This document shows positions 8,432 to 20,400 of a stretch of 64,000 nt of DNA, piece after piece. Every line of letters starts with the position of its first letter. Position 1 is the first letter of the stretch. Both the position numbers and the translations under genes were made by a program. Origin of the DNA: Roseofilum reptotaenium CS-1145 (GTDB lineage Bacteria; Cyanobacteriota; Cyanobacteriia; Cyanobacteriales; Desertifilaceae). The stretch lies in contig NZ_JAQMUE010000111.1 in assembly GCF_028330985.1 (NCBI RefSeq), forward strand, positions 1-64,000, given 5' to 3'. The notes under the pieces were generated by a model that saw only the letters and a program-made list of their open reading frames with translations, did not search any database and was not told the DNA's origin.

Positions 8432-11400
8432 ATGATTTCTGCAACGAATGAGAACGAAACCAATCACCATGAGCGATCCATAGCTGTTGTGGGGATAAGC
8501 TGTCGCTTCCCTGGTGCAAAAAACTACCGTGAATACTGGAATAATTTACTCCAAGGAGTCAATAGTATAACTACTACATCCCAGAGATGGGATATTGACA
8601 AATTTTACTCTTCCATTCCAGAGACTTCTAACAAAACAATTAGTAAATGGTCCGGATTAATCGAAGGAATTGATAAATTTGATGCTGGATTTTTCGGGGT
8701 TTCGCCAAGGGAAGCCAGTCGAATGGACCCTCAACAGAGGATTCTCTTAGAATTGAGTTGGTCTTGTTTAGAAGATGCGGGTTATTCGCCGTTAGAACTC
8801 TCCGGAAACCCGATAGGAGTATTTATCGGTGTTTGCAACTCTGACTATAATCAAATACAACATCAAAATGGCAATATTCAGGGACATACAGCCACAGGAA
8901 CGTACACCTGTATGATTGCTAACAGAATCTCTTATTTCTTTAACTTTCATGGCCCTAGTGTGCCCGTAGATACTGCTTGTTCGAGTTCTCTAGTTGCTCT
9001 GCACCAAGCCATCAATTCTATTCAAGCACAAGAATGCCAGATGGCACTTGTAGGTGGAATTAATATATTATGCACTCCCACCAGCTATATATCATTCAGT
9101 CAGCTCGGCATGTTATCTCCAACAGGGCAATGCAAAACATTTGATAGCCAAGCCGATGGCTATGTTAGAGGAGAAGGAGCCGGAATAATCCTATTAAAAC
9201 CTCTAGAACAAGCCCGATTAGACCGAGATCAAATTTATGGTGTCATCAAAGGAAGTGCTGTCAATCATGGGGGCAGAGCAAGAACTTTAACCTCTCCTAA
9301 TATTTATGCTCAAACTCAAGTTTTGCGAGCTGCCTATACCCAAGCTAATATTGCTCCCAACACCGTTGCTTATATAGAAACTCATGGTACAGGAACACCC
9401 TTGGGAGATCCCATAGAAATCAATAGTCTCAAACGGAGTTTCAAACAACTCCATCAACACTATGGAATCCCAGCACCACAAAATCCCTACTGTGGTCTAG
9501 GAGCAGTAAAAACGAATATTGGGCATACAGAAGCAGCCGCCGGGATTGCGGGATTAATCAAAGTTTTATTATCGATAAAAAATAAACAAATCCCTAAAAC
9601 CATCAACTTTCAGAAACTCAATACTCGAATAGACTTAAGCCAGACTCCATTTTATCTAGTCAGAGAAACTCAAGAATGGAAACCCTTAATTACAGACAAT
9701 GGAGAAATAGTTCCTAGGCGAGCCGGAGTAAGTTCCTTCGGGTTTGGAGGAGTCAACGCTCATATCGTGTTGGAAGAGCCGCCCGAACAAGACCAACTAA
9801 AAACAGAACTCGCTCCTTCATTCAATCTATTAACGCTTAGTGCTAAAACCAAACCCGCGCTGCAAGACTTAGCCCAGAATTATATCCCTTATTTACAATC
9901 TCAGGATGAATCTGAAATAGCAGACATTTGCTATACCAGTACCCTAGGACGGGCGCATTTTGAAGAAAGACTAGCAATCGTGGCTGAGTCTAAGCAAGAG
10001 TTAGAGGAAAAACTCTTAGAATTTGCAAAGCAACCTTACACCTACGGGGTCATTCGAGGAACAGCACTGTCTGCCCAATCTCAAGACGTGGCTTTTCTAT
10101 TTACAGGCCAAGGGTCTCAATATATTAATATGGGACGACAGTTATATGAAAGACACCCAACTTTTCGCCAGGTTTTAGACGAATGTGACGCAATTCTGAA
10201 ATCCTATCTAGAAGTCCCTCTATTAAAAGTTTTATATCCTGATGAATCTCAGCCGCTTGAGGCCTCTCTCATCGACCAAACTGCTTATACCCAACCCGCT
10301 CTCTTTGCTGTAGAGTATGCTTTGGCTAAACTATGGGAATCTTGGGGAATAAAACCCAGTATTGTGATGGGTCATAGTGTTGGGGAATATGTCGCTGCTT
10401 GTATTTCCGGAGTCTTCACCTTAGAAGAGGGTTTGAAATTAATTGCCATGCGGGGACAATTAATGCAACGCTTGCCTCCCGGTGGCAAAATGGTCTCTGT
10501 ATTAGCATCGGAAACTCAAGTCAAAGCAGTCATAAAGAACTATTCTAGACAAGTTAGTATCGCCGCTTTCAATGGGCAACGAAGTATTGTCATCTCAGGG
10601 GAAATAGACGCTTTAGCAGCAATTTGTAGTCAATTAGAAAGTCTCGGAATTAAAACTAAAACGCTACAAGTCTCCCATGCCTTTCATTCCCCATTAATGG
10701 AACCCATGATAGCTGAATTTGAAGCAATAGCTCAAGGAGTAACTTATCGTCAGCCCAAAGTCCCCTTAGTTTCTAATGTGACAGGTAGAAAAGCTGGAGA
10801 AGAAGTCAGCACTGCTCAATATTGGGTTAATCATATCAAAGAACCAGTTAGATTTGCACAAAGCATGGTGACCTTATGTGAGCAAGGATATGAAACTTTC
10901 TTGGAAATTGGGCCAAAACCCATATTGTTGGGTATGGGAAGAGAGTATGTATCCGAGGAAGGCGGTTTATGCTTACCTTCCTTACGTCCAGGAATACCAG
11001 AATGGCAACAAATGCTCTCTAGTTTAGGGGAATTCTATGTAAAGGGCGCGAAGGTAAATTGGTTAGGATTTTACGACAGTTGGGGTTTCTCCGGACAGAA
11101 AATTTCTTTACCGACTTATCCATTTCAAGGAGAAAAATATTGGATAGAAGATTCTGAAGTTAACGAAGGAACGTCAATTATTAACTTATTGAATCAGGGC
11201 GATGTCTCGCATTTAACTGAACGATTGAGAACCGTTGAAGAGTTTAGTCCTCATGAAGTTGATTTACTTCCCAAATTACTGAAGTGTTTGGTCAAGCAAC
11301 ATCGACAAGAGTTAGGAAAAGCTGGCATTCATGATTATTTTTATTCTATAGATTGGCGAGAAAAAGTAGGTTTTGGTCAAACCCGGTTAATCAAACCGGT

Positions 11401-14392
11401 AGAAATGGAACGTCAATCCATTTTGGGTGAGTTAGCACTCAAGGAAGAAAAGCCAGGAAATATTCTGACTCTATTAGAAAAAATCGGGATAGAGTATATC
11501 ATACAAGCCTTGGATAAAATGGGCTGGTCTTATCAGCCTACAGAGCTGTTTTCACTAGAGAGAATTACCCAAAAATTAGGGATCGTCAATAGCCAAAAAC
11601 AACTGTTTAATCGGATTTTACAAGTTCTCGTGCAAGAAGGAATGCTTAAAAAGCGATCGCAACAATGGGAAGTTGTACAAGAGCTACCCCCCGTAAATCC
11701 CAGTCAAATTTATCAGTCGAGATTACAGAAATATCCAGATATCGTTGCCGAATTAACGCTTCTTCACCGTTGTGCCTCTCAGTTGAGTGCTGTATTGCGA
11801 GGAGCGATAGACCCCGTACAGCTAGTCTTTCCAGAAGGGGATTTGACCGCAGCAACACACCTCTATCAAGAGTCTCCCACTGCTCAGGCTATGAATACGA
11901 TTGTCCAACGGGCAGTCAGCCAAGTGATAGAAAAGTTACCTCCAAGGCAAGGGGTCAGAATCTTAGAAATTGGCGCAGGAACAGGAGGAACAACCGCTTA
12001 CCTTCTCCCCCACCTTCAACCGAGTCGAACCCAATATGTTTTTACCGATCTAGGGTCCCTATTTCTCCGGAAAGCACAAGAAAAATTTCAGGACTATTCC
12101 TTTGTTTCGTACCAAACGTTAGATATTGAACGCGATCTCGAACAACAGAATGTTGATTTACATCAATACGATATCGCGATCGCGGCTAATGTACTTCATG
12201 CCACTGAAAACCTCAAACAGACCTTAAACAACGTACATCAGTTACTCGCTCCAGGAGGACTCATTGTCTTATTAGAAGTTGCGACTCAGAACCTATGGCT
12301 AGATTTGGTTTTTGGACTGTTAGAAGGATGGTGGAGATTTCAAGATTATGAATTGCGTCCTGATTATCCATTACTCAATCGGCTGCAATGGCAGCAACTG
12401 TTGAAGGAAACGGGATTTAGTGAGCAGGTCATACTCCCTGAACAATCTGGGCAATTAGAACTCTCTTCTGACCAAGTCGTGATGATTGCACAAGCAGAAG
12501 AAACCGCTAGACTCGAAGATCGAGCAGACTCTCGACATTGGTTGATTTTGGCAGATCCAGAGGGAATTGGCCAGCACCTAGCGACCCATTTACGTTCAGT
12601 CGGACACTCTTGCACGTTGGTCTTTCCTGGAGAACACTATCAAAAGATTGGAGCAGCAGAATTTATCCTTAATCCTCACCACCCTTTAGAGTTTGGACAA
12701 ATGATGACTGAAATTGTCCAACAGTCAAGTTTATATGGAGTGGTGCAATGCTGGACTCTGGAAAGGGGCGATATCCTTCAGAGAGAACCGTTAAATGAAT
12801 GGTTGAAATCAGGATGTGGCGCGACCTTATCCTTAGTGCAAGAATTAGTCAAACTTGAGAACAGCCAACCGCCAAAATTATGGGTCGTAACTCAAGGAGT
12901 GCAACCCCTTCCCGAACCCGAACCCCTATTATCTGGACTCGCCCAATCTCCAGTCTGGGGGATGGCCAAAGTGATTGACTTAGAACACCCAGAATTGAAC
13001 TGCGTTCGAGTGGATCTTGACCCAACAGAACCGGTGGAGAATCAGGCATTAAACTTATTAGATGAACTCCACTCAAGGGAGAGTGAAAATCAAGTGGCTT
13101 TTCGAGGACAACGCCGTTATGTTTCTCGGTTAGTCCCGAACGATGTGGCTACACCATCGATTCCTCCCAGCTTCGGTAAAGAGGTGACTTATCTGATCGC
13201 AGGAGGCTTAGGGGGATTAGGTTTGCTGGTAGCGGGCTGGATGATTGAGCAAGGCGCTCAACATTTGGTGTTGCTCAGTCGTCGTTCTCCTGATGCGTTA
13301 ACCGCAGAAAAATTAGCTCAACTGAGGAAATTGGGGGGTTCCGTGACGGTAGAAAGGGCTGATATATCCGATTTAGACGCGATGACTCAGGTGTGCGATC
13401 GCATTAATCGCTCCCCATACCCCCTAGCAGGAGTGATTCATTCGGCGGGGATGCTCTCGGATGCCGTCTTGCAAAATCAAACTTGGTCAAGTTTTGAACC
13501 CGTTATGAAAGCCAAAATAGAAGGGGCTTGGAATTTGCACCAGCTTACTAAGAACCAACCTTTAGATTTCTTCATTTTGTTCTCGTCAGTTGCTTCTCTG
13601 TTTGGTTCTTCTGGACAGAGTAACCATGCCGCCGCTAATGCTTTTCTCGATCATTTAGCTCATTATCGACGCAGTATGGGGCTACCAGCATTAAGCATTC
13701 ATTGGGGAACCGTATCGAAAGTCGGAGAAGCAGCAGAACGGGGTGCAGATATTCGTCTGCAACAACAGGGGTTAAATGCTATTTCCCCTGATGAAGTTTT
13801 AGAGGCTTTAACGATTCTCTTGACTGGAGAGTTAACGGAAGTGGGCGTTGTCAATGTGGATTGGTCTGTCTGGGAAGATCGGATTGCCCATTCTCCCTTC
13901 TTGGAAGATTGGCAACAGAAAGCCACAGTGACTGAGGTGACACCCACTGTTGAATCCAATATTGTACAACAGTTAAGCCATTCTACGCCCAAAGAGCGGC
14001 GATCGCTGCTCATCTCTCATCTGCGGAATCAAATGGGCCCAGTACTAGGTCTTAAGAACGTTAGCGAAATTGGATTGGAAGATAAGTTTTTTGAACTGGG
14101 AATGGATTCTTTGACTTCCGTTGAATTACGCAATAAACTACAAAGAAGCTTGGAAATCACTCTGCCTTCGACCCTTGCATTTGACTATCCGACAATCGAC
14201 AAATTAGTCGAATACTTGCTTCAACACTTATCCGGTTCACCCATAGCCAATAGCCCACCTTTTATTCCCCAACAACAGGAGGAGACCCTAGAGGAGGATC
14301 TTGAAGAAGGACATGCTCCCATACAAGACCTGTCAGAAGAAGAAGTCGAAGCGTTGATTAATCAAAAATTGAATGCACTACTTGAGGATTAA
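8432..14392 (+). CDS. Type I PKS module 1: KS-AT-cMT-KR-ACP
   Basis: About 1986 residues forming one extension module. KS ~17-440 has Cys183 (DTACSSS), His318 (THGTGT) and His365. AT ~545-870 has FTGQGSQ, Ser649 (GHSVGEY) and SHAFH, a malonyl-type signature. A C-methyltransferase has its SAM loop EIGAGTGGTT at ~1179. KR has GGLGGLG at ~1590, but the catalytic Tyr position is His1732 (GQSNHAAAN). ACP Ser1893 (GMDSLTS). The C-terminal LSEEEVEALINQKL helix is a docking tail. The N-terminus lacks the coiled coil seen on the downstream PKS proteins, so this is probably the first module, yet no loading domain is present and the KS has Cys, not Gln. The ATG at 8432 has GGAAGAG very close upstream; TTG at 8423 is the alternative start. 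Confidence 0.92.
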   Translation: MISATNENETNHHERSIAVVGISCRFPGAKNYREYWNNLLQGVNSITTTSQRWDIDKFYSSIPETSNKTISKWSGLIEGIDKFDAGFFGVSPREASRMDPQQRILLELSWSCLEDAGYSPLELSGNPIGVFIGVCNSDYNQIQHQNGNIQGHTATGTYTCMIANRISYFFNFHGPSVPVDTACSSSLVALHQAINSIQAQECQMALVGGINILCTPTSYISFSQLGMLSPTGQCKTFDSQADGYVRGEGAGIILLKPLEQARLDRDQIYGVIKGSAVNHGGRARTLTSPNIYAQTQVLRAAYTQANIAPNTVAYIETHGTGTPLGDPIEINSLKRSFKQLHQHYGIPAPQNPYCGLGAVKTNIGHTEAAAGIAGLIKVLLSIKNKQIPKTINFQKLNTRIDLSQTPFYLVRETQEWKPLITDNGEIVPRRAGVSSFGFGGVNAHIVLEEPPEQDQLKTELAPSFNLLTLSAKTKPALQDLAQNYIPYLQSQDESEIADICYTSTLGRAHFEERLAIVAESKQELEEKLLEFAKQPYTYGVIRGTALSAQSQDVAFLFTGQGSQYINMGRQLYERHPTFRQVLDECDAILKSYLEVPLLKVLYPDESQPLEASLIDQTAYTQPALFAVEYALAKLWESWGIKPSIVMGHSVGEYVAACISGVFTLEEGLKLIAMRGQLMQRLPPGGKMVSVLASETQVKAVIKNYSRQVSIAAFNGQRSIVISGEIDALAAICSQLESLGIKTKTLQVSHAFHSPLMEPMIAEFEAIAQGVTYRQPKVPLVSNVTGRKAGEEVSTAQYWVNHIKEPVRFAQSMVTLCEQGYETFLEIGPKPILLGMGREYVSEEGGLCLPSLRPGIPEWQQMLSSLGEFYVKGAKVNWLGFYDSWGFSGQKISLPTYPFQGEKYWIEDSEVNEGTSIINLLNQGDVSHLTERLRTVEEFSPHEVDLLPKLLKCLVKQHRQELGKAGIHDYFYSIDWREKVGFGQTRLIKPVEMERQSILGELALKEEKPGNILTLLEKIGIEYIIQALDKMGWSYQPTELFSLERITQKLGIVNSQKQLFNRILQVLVQEGMLKKRSQQWEVVQELPPVNPSQIYQSRLQKYPDIVAELTLLHRCASQLSAVLRGAIDPVQLVFPEGDLTAATHLYQESPTAQAMNTIVQRAVSQVIEKLPPRQGVRILEIGAGTGGTTAYLLPHLQPSRTQYVFTDLGSLFLRKAQEKFQDYSFVSYQTLDIERDLEQQNVDLHQYDIAIAANVLHATENLKQTLNNVHQLLAPGGLIVLLEVATQNLWLDLVFGLLEGWWRFQDYELRPDYPLLNRLQWQQLLKETGFSEQVILPEQSGQLELSSDQVVMIAQAEETARLEDRADSRHWLILADPEGIGQHLATHLRSVGHSCTLVFPGEHYQKIGAAEFILNPHHPLEFGQMMTEIVQQSSLYGVVQCWTLERGDILQREPLNEWLKSGCGATLSLVQELVKLENSQPPKLWVVTQGVQPLPEPEPLLSGLAQSPVWGMAKVIDLEHPELNCVRVDLDPTEPVENQALNLLDELHSRESENQVAFRGQRRYVSRLVPNDVATPSIPPSFGKEVTYLIAGGLGGLGLLVAGWMIEQGAQHLVLLSRRSPDALTAEKLAQLRKLGGSVTVERADISDLDAMTQVCDRINRSPYPLAGVIHSAGMLSDAVLQNQTWSSFEPVMKAKIEGAWNLHQLTKNQPLDFFILFSSVASLFGSSGQSNHAAANAFLDHLAHYRRSMGLPALSIHWGTVSKVGEAAERGADIRLQQQGLNAISPDEVLEALTILLTGELTEVGVVNVDWSVWEDRIAHSPFLEDWQQKATVTEVTPTVESNIVQQLSHSTPKERRSLLISHLRNQMGPVLGLKNVSEIGLEDKFFELGMDSLTSVELRNKLQRSLEITLPSTLAFDYPTIDKLVEYLLQHLSGSPIANSPPFIPQQQEETLEEDLEEGHAPIQDLSEEEVEALINQKLNALLED

Positions 14393-14397
14393 GGGGG
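14393..14397 (+). promoter_or_regulatory. Shine-Dalgarno that sets the start of the second PKS gene
   Basis: GGGGG directly follows the TAA of PKS gene 1 and stands five bases before ATG 14403. This argues against the longer in-frame start at 14373, which lies inside the preceding gene. Confidence 0.6.
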
Positions 14398-14402
14398 ACA
14401 TC

Positions 14403-17400
14403 ATGGAGAAAGTCAATAAGTTAGGACAATTGACCCCTCTACAGCGATCGCTCTTAGCGATCGAAAAATTAGAATCTAAACTCAAGAAACTAGAAAACTC
14501 TCGTCAAGAGCCAATTGCGATCGTCGGTCTAGGCTGTCGATTTCCAGGAGGAGTCAATAGTCCAGAATCCTTCTGGAACCTTTTATCTGAAGGAACCGAT
14601 GCGATTACAGAAATTCCTCAAAATCGCTGGAATCTCGAAGACTACTATGATCCTAACCCAGAAACTCCCGGCACAATCTACACACAATCCGGGGGATTTG
14701 TCAACTCATTAAAAGAATTTGACGCAGAATTTTTCAACCTTTCAGCTAAAGAAGCAGCCTCTCTCGATCCTCAGCAACGATTGCTTTTAGAAGTCACGTG
14801 GGAAGCCTTAGAACATGCCACCATTAATCCCCAACATTTAATGGGAACGAAAACAGGGGTTTTCATTGGCATTAGTACCCATGACTATCTGCAAAAATTG
14901 GCGAGTCGGGACCTCAAAGAAATTGATGCCTATATGATTAGCGGGAATGCCAATAGTACCGCATCAGGAAGACTGTCCTATAGTTTAGGATTAGTCGGGC
15001 CAAACTTTGCTGTAGATACCGCATGTTCATCCTCACTCGTTAGCCTACATTTAGCTTGTGCCAGCTTAAGAAATAGAGAAAGTCATGTCGCCCTAGCCGG
15101 CGGTGTGAATTGTCTGATTTCACCCTTAATTCATATTAACCATTCTAGAGCCAGAATGTTATCGGCTGACGGCAGATGTAAAACATTTGATGCTAAAGCC
15201 GATGGATTTGTGCGCAGTGAAGGCTGTGGAATAGTTGTCCTCAAACGTTTATCTGATGCCCAAGCTGACGGCGATCGGGTATTAGCAGTGATTCGAGGAA
15301 CAGCCATCAATCAAGATGGTCAGACCAGTGGATTAACCGTTCCCAACGGCATCTCACAGCAAGCGGTAATTGCTCAAGCTCTCAAGAATAGCCAACTAGA
15401 CCCAAAAGAAGTCAGCTATATCGAAGCTCATGGTACAGGAACGGCTTTAGGTGACCCGATTGAAGTCGGGGCTTTAAGAGCGATTTTTAAAGACAGTCAC
15501 TCCCCAGAAAATCCGGTCTTCATTGGCTCGGTAAAAACGAATATTGGTCATGCAGAAGCGGCTTCAGGAATTGCGGGTTTAATTAAGGTTGTTTTACAGC
15601 TTCAACATAAAACAATTGCGCCTCACTTGCATTTTCAAAACCCCAATCCTTATATTGAGTGGTCAGAAACACCGGTACAAGTGCCAACTCAAGTCATGCC
15701 ATGGACGACTGAAAATAAATCCAGAATTGCTGGAGTTAGCTCCTTTGGTTTTAGTGGCAGTAATGCTCATGTAATTGTGGAAGAAGCCTCCCAGATCAAG
15801 GCGAAGTCTCCCCGGCAAGAGTCGGAGCGATCGTATCATTTACTGACTCTTGCTGCGAAAACAAAACCCGCATTATCTGACTGGGTGAATCGATATAGAA
15901 ACCATATCCAAGATCGTCCTGATTTAGAACTGAATGATATTTGTTATAGCGCTAATACAGGACGTGCCCATTTCAAGTATCGGTTAGCCATTCTAGCTTC
16001 TAGCAAGCAAGAGCTGATACAAAAACTCCATGATGTTGAACAGGAGAAAGAAGAGAGCAGCGTCGGGAAAATACTCAGCAGTGGAGAAGCACCTAAACTG
16101 GCTTTTTTGTTTACTGGACAAGGCTCCCAGTACCTGAATATGGGAAGGCAGTTGTACGAAACTGAGCCAGTATTTCAGAACGCGATACAAGAGTGCGATC
16201 GCATCCTAAAGACTGAGCTAGATTATTCCCTGATTGATGTGCTTTATCCTGATGAAGTAGACCCTAAAGTTTCGGATCGCCTCCATCAAACTCAGTATAC
16301 GCAACCCGTCTTATTTTCCTTAGAATATGCTTTAGTTCAACTGTGGAAATCTTGGGGAGTTGAACCCGATAGTGTGATGGGTCATAGTGTCGGTGAATAT
16401 GTGGCCGCTTGTGTGGCAGGAGTCTTTAATTTAGCAGAAGGACTCAAACTGATTGCCGCACGGGGACGGTTGATGCAGAAGTTGCCAGAAGGAGGAGGAA
16501 TGCTGGCAGTCAGAGCCGCAGAATATCGGGTGAGAGATTGGATTAGATCCTATGGGAATCAAGTCAGTATTGCGGCTATCAATGGACAAAGTAATTTGGT
16601 AATTTCAGGAGAATTGCTTAGTCTCGAAAACATTGCCCAAGCTTTAGCAAAAGAAAATATTAAAACCAAATTTTTACAAGTCTCTCATGGGTTCCATTCT
16701 CCGTTAATGGAACCCATTTTAGAAGAGTTTGCCAGCATTGCTCGTCAAGTTAACTATCATCAACCCAGTATTCCTATTATTTCTAATGTAACTGGGACAA
16801 AAGTCGATCGGGATATCTCCACTGCCTCCTATTGGGTGGATCATATTCGAGAGCCGGTACGTTTTGCCCAAAGTATGGAGACGTTAGAGAAGACGGGTTA
16901 TGGAGTATTTGTGGAAATTGGCCCGCAACCGATCTTACTGGGAATGGGGAGTCAATGTTTGCCCGAAGATAAAGGAACTTGGCTGCCCTCTTTGCGCCCT
17001 GGCGTAGAAGACTCTATACAGATTTTATCGAGTCTGGGGCAACTCTATAGTCAAGGAGTGAATATCGATTGGTTGCACTTTTGGCAAGACTATAAGCGAA
17101 AAAAAGTTGATTTACCTACCTATCCTTTCCAACGAAGAACCTATTGGATTGAATCTGATCAGCCAGATAAAACGATCCAGAAAGATCGAGGTCTGGATCA
17201 GGAAAAATATTTTTATCATCTGCAATGGCAACCGGTTGATCGTTTTGAAAAACCGGTCGAGTGTCCTCCAGGGAATTGGTTGATTTTTGTTGACGACCGT
17301 CAAAGCTTGAGCGATTCATTAAGGACTCTGCTGCGAGAAAAAAATAAGAACGTCAGTTGGATTTATAAGGGAAGCGGTTATGAACAAATCGAAGAAAATG

Positions 17401-20400
17401 AATACAAAGTTAATCCGGAACATCTGCAAGATTTTGAAGACTTATTAGAAAATCTAAAATTAGCTGGGCGAGAGGATTTTGAAAACATCCTTTATTTGTG
17501 GAGCTTGGATACTCCGCCAACAGAGAAGTTGAACTTAGAGCGTTTAAAAGTAGCTCAGGATTTTGGCTGTGGTGGAGTTTTACATTTAGTGCAAGCCTTG
17601 CTGAAAGGCACGAGTTTAGGAAAATTATGGATTGTTACCCGTGGAGCGCAATCTGTTTCACTAACTCCGGAAAGGGTGAATGTGGCGACATCGCCTTTGT
17701 GGGGATTGGGCACAGTGCTGTCGTTAGAACATCCTCAATTGTGGGGAGGATTAGTGGATTTAAATGGGGAAAAACAAGAGGATGAAGGGCAGAAATTATG
17801 GCATTTAATTGATAATCTGGAGAAGGAAGATCGTTTGGCTGTGCGAGGAGAACAGATCTATTATTCTCGTTTACTTCAATTACCGGTATCCGAGTCAAAA
17901 CCGGTGGCTCTAGATCCAGATGGCATTTATTTAATTACAGGAGGAACAGGAGCCTTAGGATGGCATACGGCCCAATGGATGGTCAATCAAGGGGCGAAAC
18001 ATCTCCTATTAATCAGCCGTCGCGAACCTTCTGGCCAGAAACAGGCTAAAATTCGGGAATTAGAAGAGGGAGGAGTTGAAGTACAGGTTGTTTTAGCAGA
18101 TGTGCGCGATCGCCAACAACTCTCACTTATCCTACAACATCAGAGTCGCGATCGCCCCCTCAAAGGTATCATTCATGCCGCTGGAGTCGTTGCTATTGAA
18201 CCCATAGAAGAGATATCCCTGGGTCAATTGCAAGAGATGATGGCAGCTAAAGTACTCGGTGGCTGGAATTTGCACCAATTGAGTCAAGACCTAGACCTAG
18301 ACTGTTTTGTTACCTTCTCTTCCATTGCGGCGGTATGGGGTTCAATCGGTCAAGCTCACTATAGTGCGGCCAATGCATTTTTAAATGGTTTAGTTCACTA
18401 CCGTCAAGCTCAAGGATTACCCGGTTTATCGGTGAACTGGGGGCCTTGGTCAGGAGGCGGAATGGCTGGGGAAAAAGACTTACAGGAGTTAAGCAAACGA
18501 GGAGTCAATCCCTTATCTCCCCAACAGGCGATCGCCGCTTTAGAACGAATTTGGCACAGGGGTAATCCCCAAACAACAATCGCCAATGTAGACTGGACGA
18601 TATTGGCCCCACTGTATCAAACAGGACGGCAACGACGGCTATTAGACGAAATTTCTGTTGATTTGCCTCAATCTTCAAGCTCAGAACAAACGTCAGAAAT
18701 CTTACAACAGATTCAAGCTGCACCCAAACATCAACAAAAAGAGTTATTGCTCACCTGCGTTCAACAGGAAGTAGCCAAAGTCTTAGGATTATCCTCCAAC
18801 CAACTGCCGAACCGAGAACAAGGCTTTTTTGAATTAGGGATGGATTCCCTGATGGCCGTTGACTTAGGAACAAATCTGACTCGTCTGTTGGGCGTTCGAT
18901 TACCCTCTACGCTCACCTTTGATTTTCCCAACATTGAGCAACTGAGTCACTATCTGGCGACAGAACAATTAACCGTCGATCCAGCGCCAACCATCGCTCA
19001 GTCTGCTCCTCCATCCTCCTCCCTCAAAGAGCCGATCGCCATTATTGGCATCGGTTGTCGATTTCCTGGAGGCGCGACAGACCTCGATCAATTTTGGCAA
19101 GTGCTGGCCACAGGAACGAATACGCGCCAAGAAATTCCTCCAGATCGTTGGAATTTAGACTCCGTAGGCGATCGGATGGCCACTCCCTACGGCAACTTTC
19201 TCCCAGAAGTCGATCGCTTCGATCCCACGTTTTTCGGCATTGCCCCCAGGGAAGCGACAGCCCTCGATCCCCAACAGCGCTTGCTTCTAGAAGTCACTTG
19301 GGAGGCTCTCGAACGGGCCTGTGCAGTGCCTCAACGGTTAGCTCAACAGTCTGTTGGTGTATTTATTGGCAATGATGGACAAGATTATGCCGAATTAGTC
19401 CATCAACATTTAGCTCAAGAGCCAGACAGTCCGATCGCTCTCCATGCTGGGGTAGGCAATACCTTTTCGGGCATGGCTGGTCGTCTGTCTTATACCCTGG
19501 GATTAACAGGGCCCGCCATAGCCATTGATACCGCTTGCTCTTCTTCCTTGGTCGCCCTTCACCAAGCGTGCAATAGTTTGCGTTTGGGAGAATGTGAGAT
19601 GGCGATCGCCGGAGGAGTGAAACTCCATCTGACCCCCACCTCCTATCTGCTCGCTTCCCAAGCTAACATGCTCTCGGCTGACGGTCTGTGCAAAACCTTC
19701 GATGCAACAGCAGATGGCTACAGTCGCGGGGAAGGCTGCGCGATCGTGATCCTGAAGCGATGGTCAGATGCCCAAAAAGATGGTGACTCAGTGCTGGCTG
19801 TCATCCGAGGCAGTGCAGTTAATCAAGACGGGCCCAGCAGCGGATTCACCGTTCCCAACGGTCAAGCTCAACAGCGCTTGATTCGACAAGCGTTACGCCA
19901 AGCGGAGATCGACCCCCAAGAGATCAGTTACTTAGAAGCTCACGGAACCGGAACCTCCTTGGGCGATCCGATCGAACTCAATGCTGCGGCTGCGGTGTTA
20001 GGTGAAGGACGTTCCCAGGACTCTCCCTTGTGGGTTGGCTCAGTGAAAACCAATATCGGCCACTTAGAAGCCGCCGCCGGAATATCGGGAATCGTGAAGG
20101 TGGTGTTAGCGATGCAACATCAGACCCTTCCTCCCCATTTGAATTTTAATCAGCCGAATCCCAAAATCGATTGGGACAATTCGGCGATCGCCGTCCCCAC
20201 CCAACTCACCCCTTGGACTGTTTCCGGAAAGCGCTATGCTGGCGTGAGTTCATTTGGATTTACCGGAGTCAATGCCCATGTCATTCTGGAAGAAGCGCCT
20301 CCCCGAGATCCCCAAGACCACTCTGTAAATCCCTCAGACCGTCCCTATCATCTCGTCACCCTATCCGCAAAAACCGAAACAGCACTTCAGGAATTAGTCA

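Noticed and set aside
8432-10000. The first KS as a decarboxylating KSQ loading domain
   Set aside because: The active site reads DTACSSS with Cys183, not Gln.
11665-12129. Long alternative frame inside the first PKS as a separate gene
   Set aside because: It is rich in Ser, Arg and Pro with no family signature and is fully covered by the cMT region of the PKS.
14373-14402. Upstream start for the second PKS gene
   Set aside because: It lies inside the preceding gene; GGGGG five bases before ATG 14403 marks the true start.
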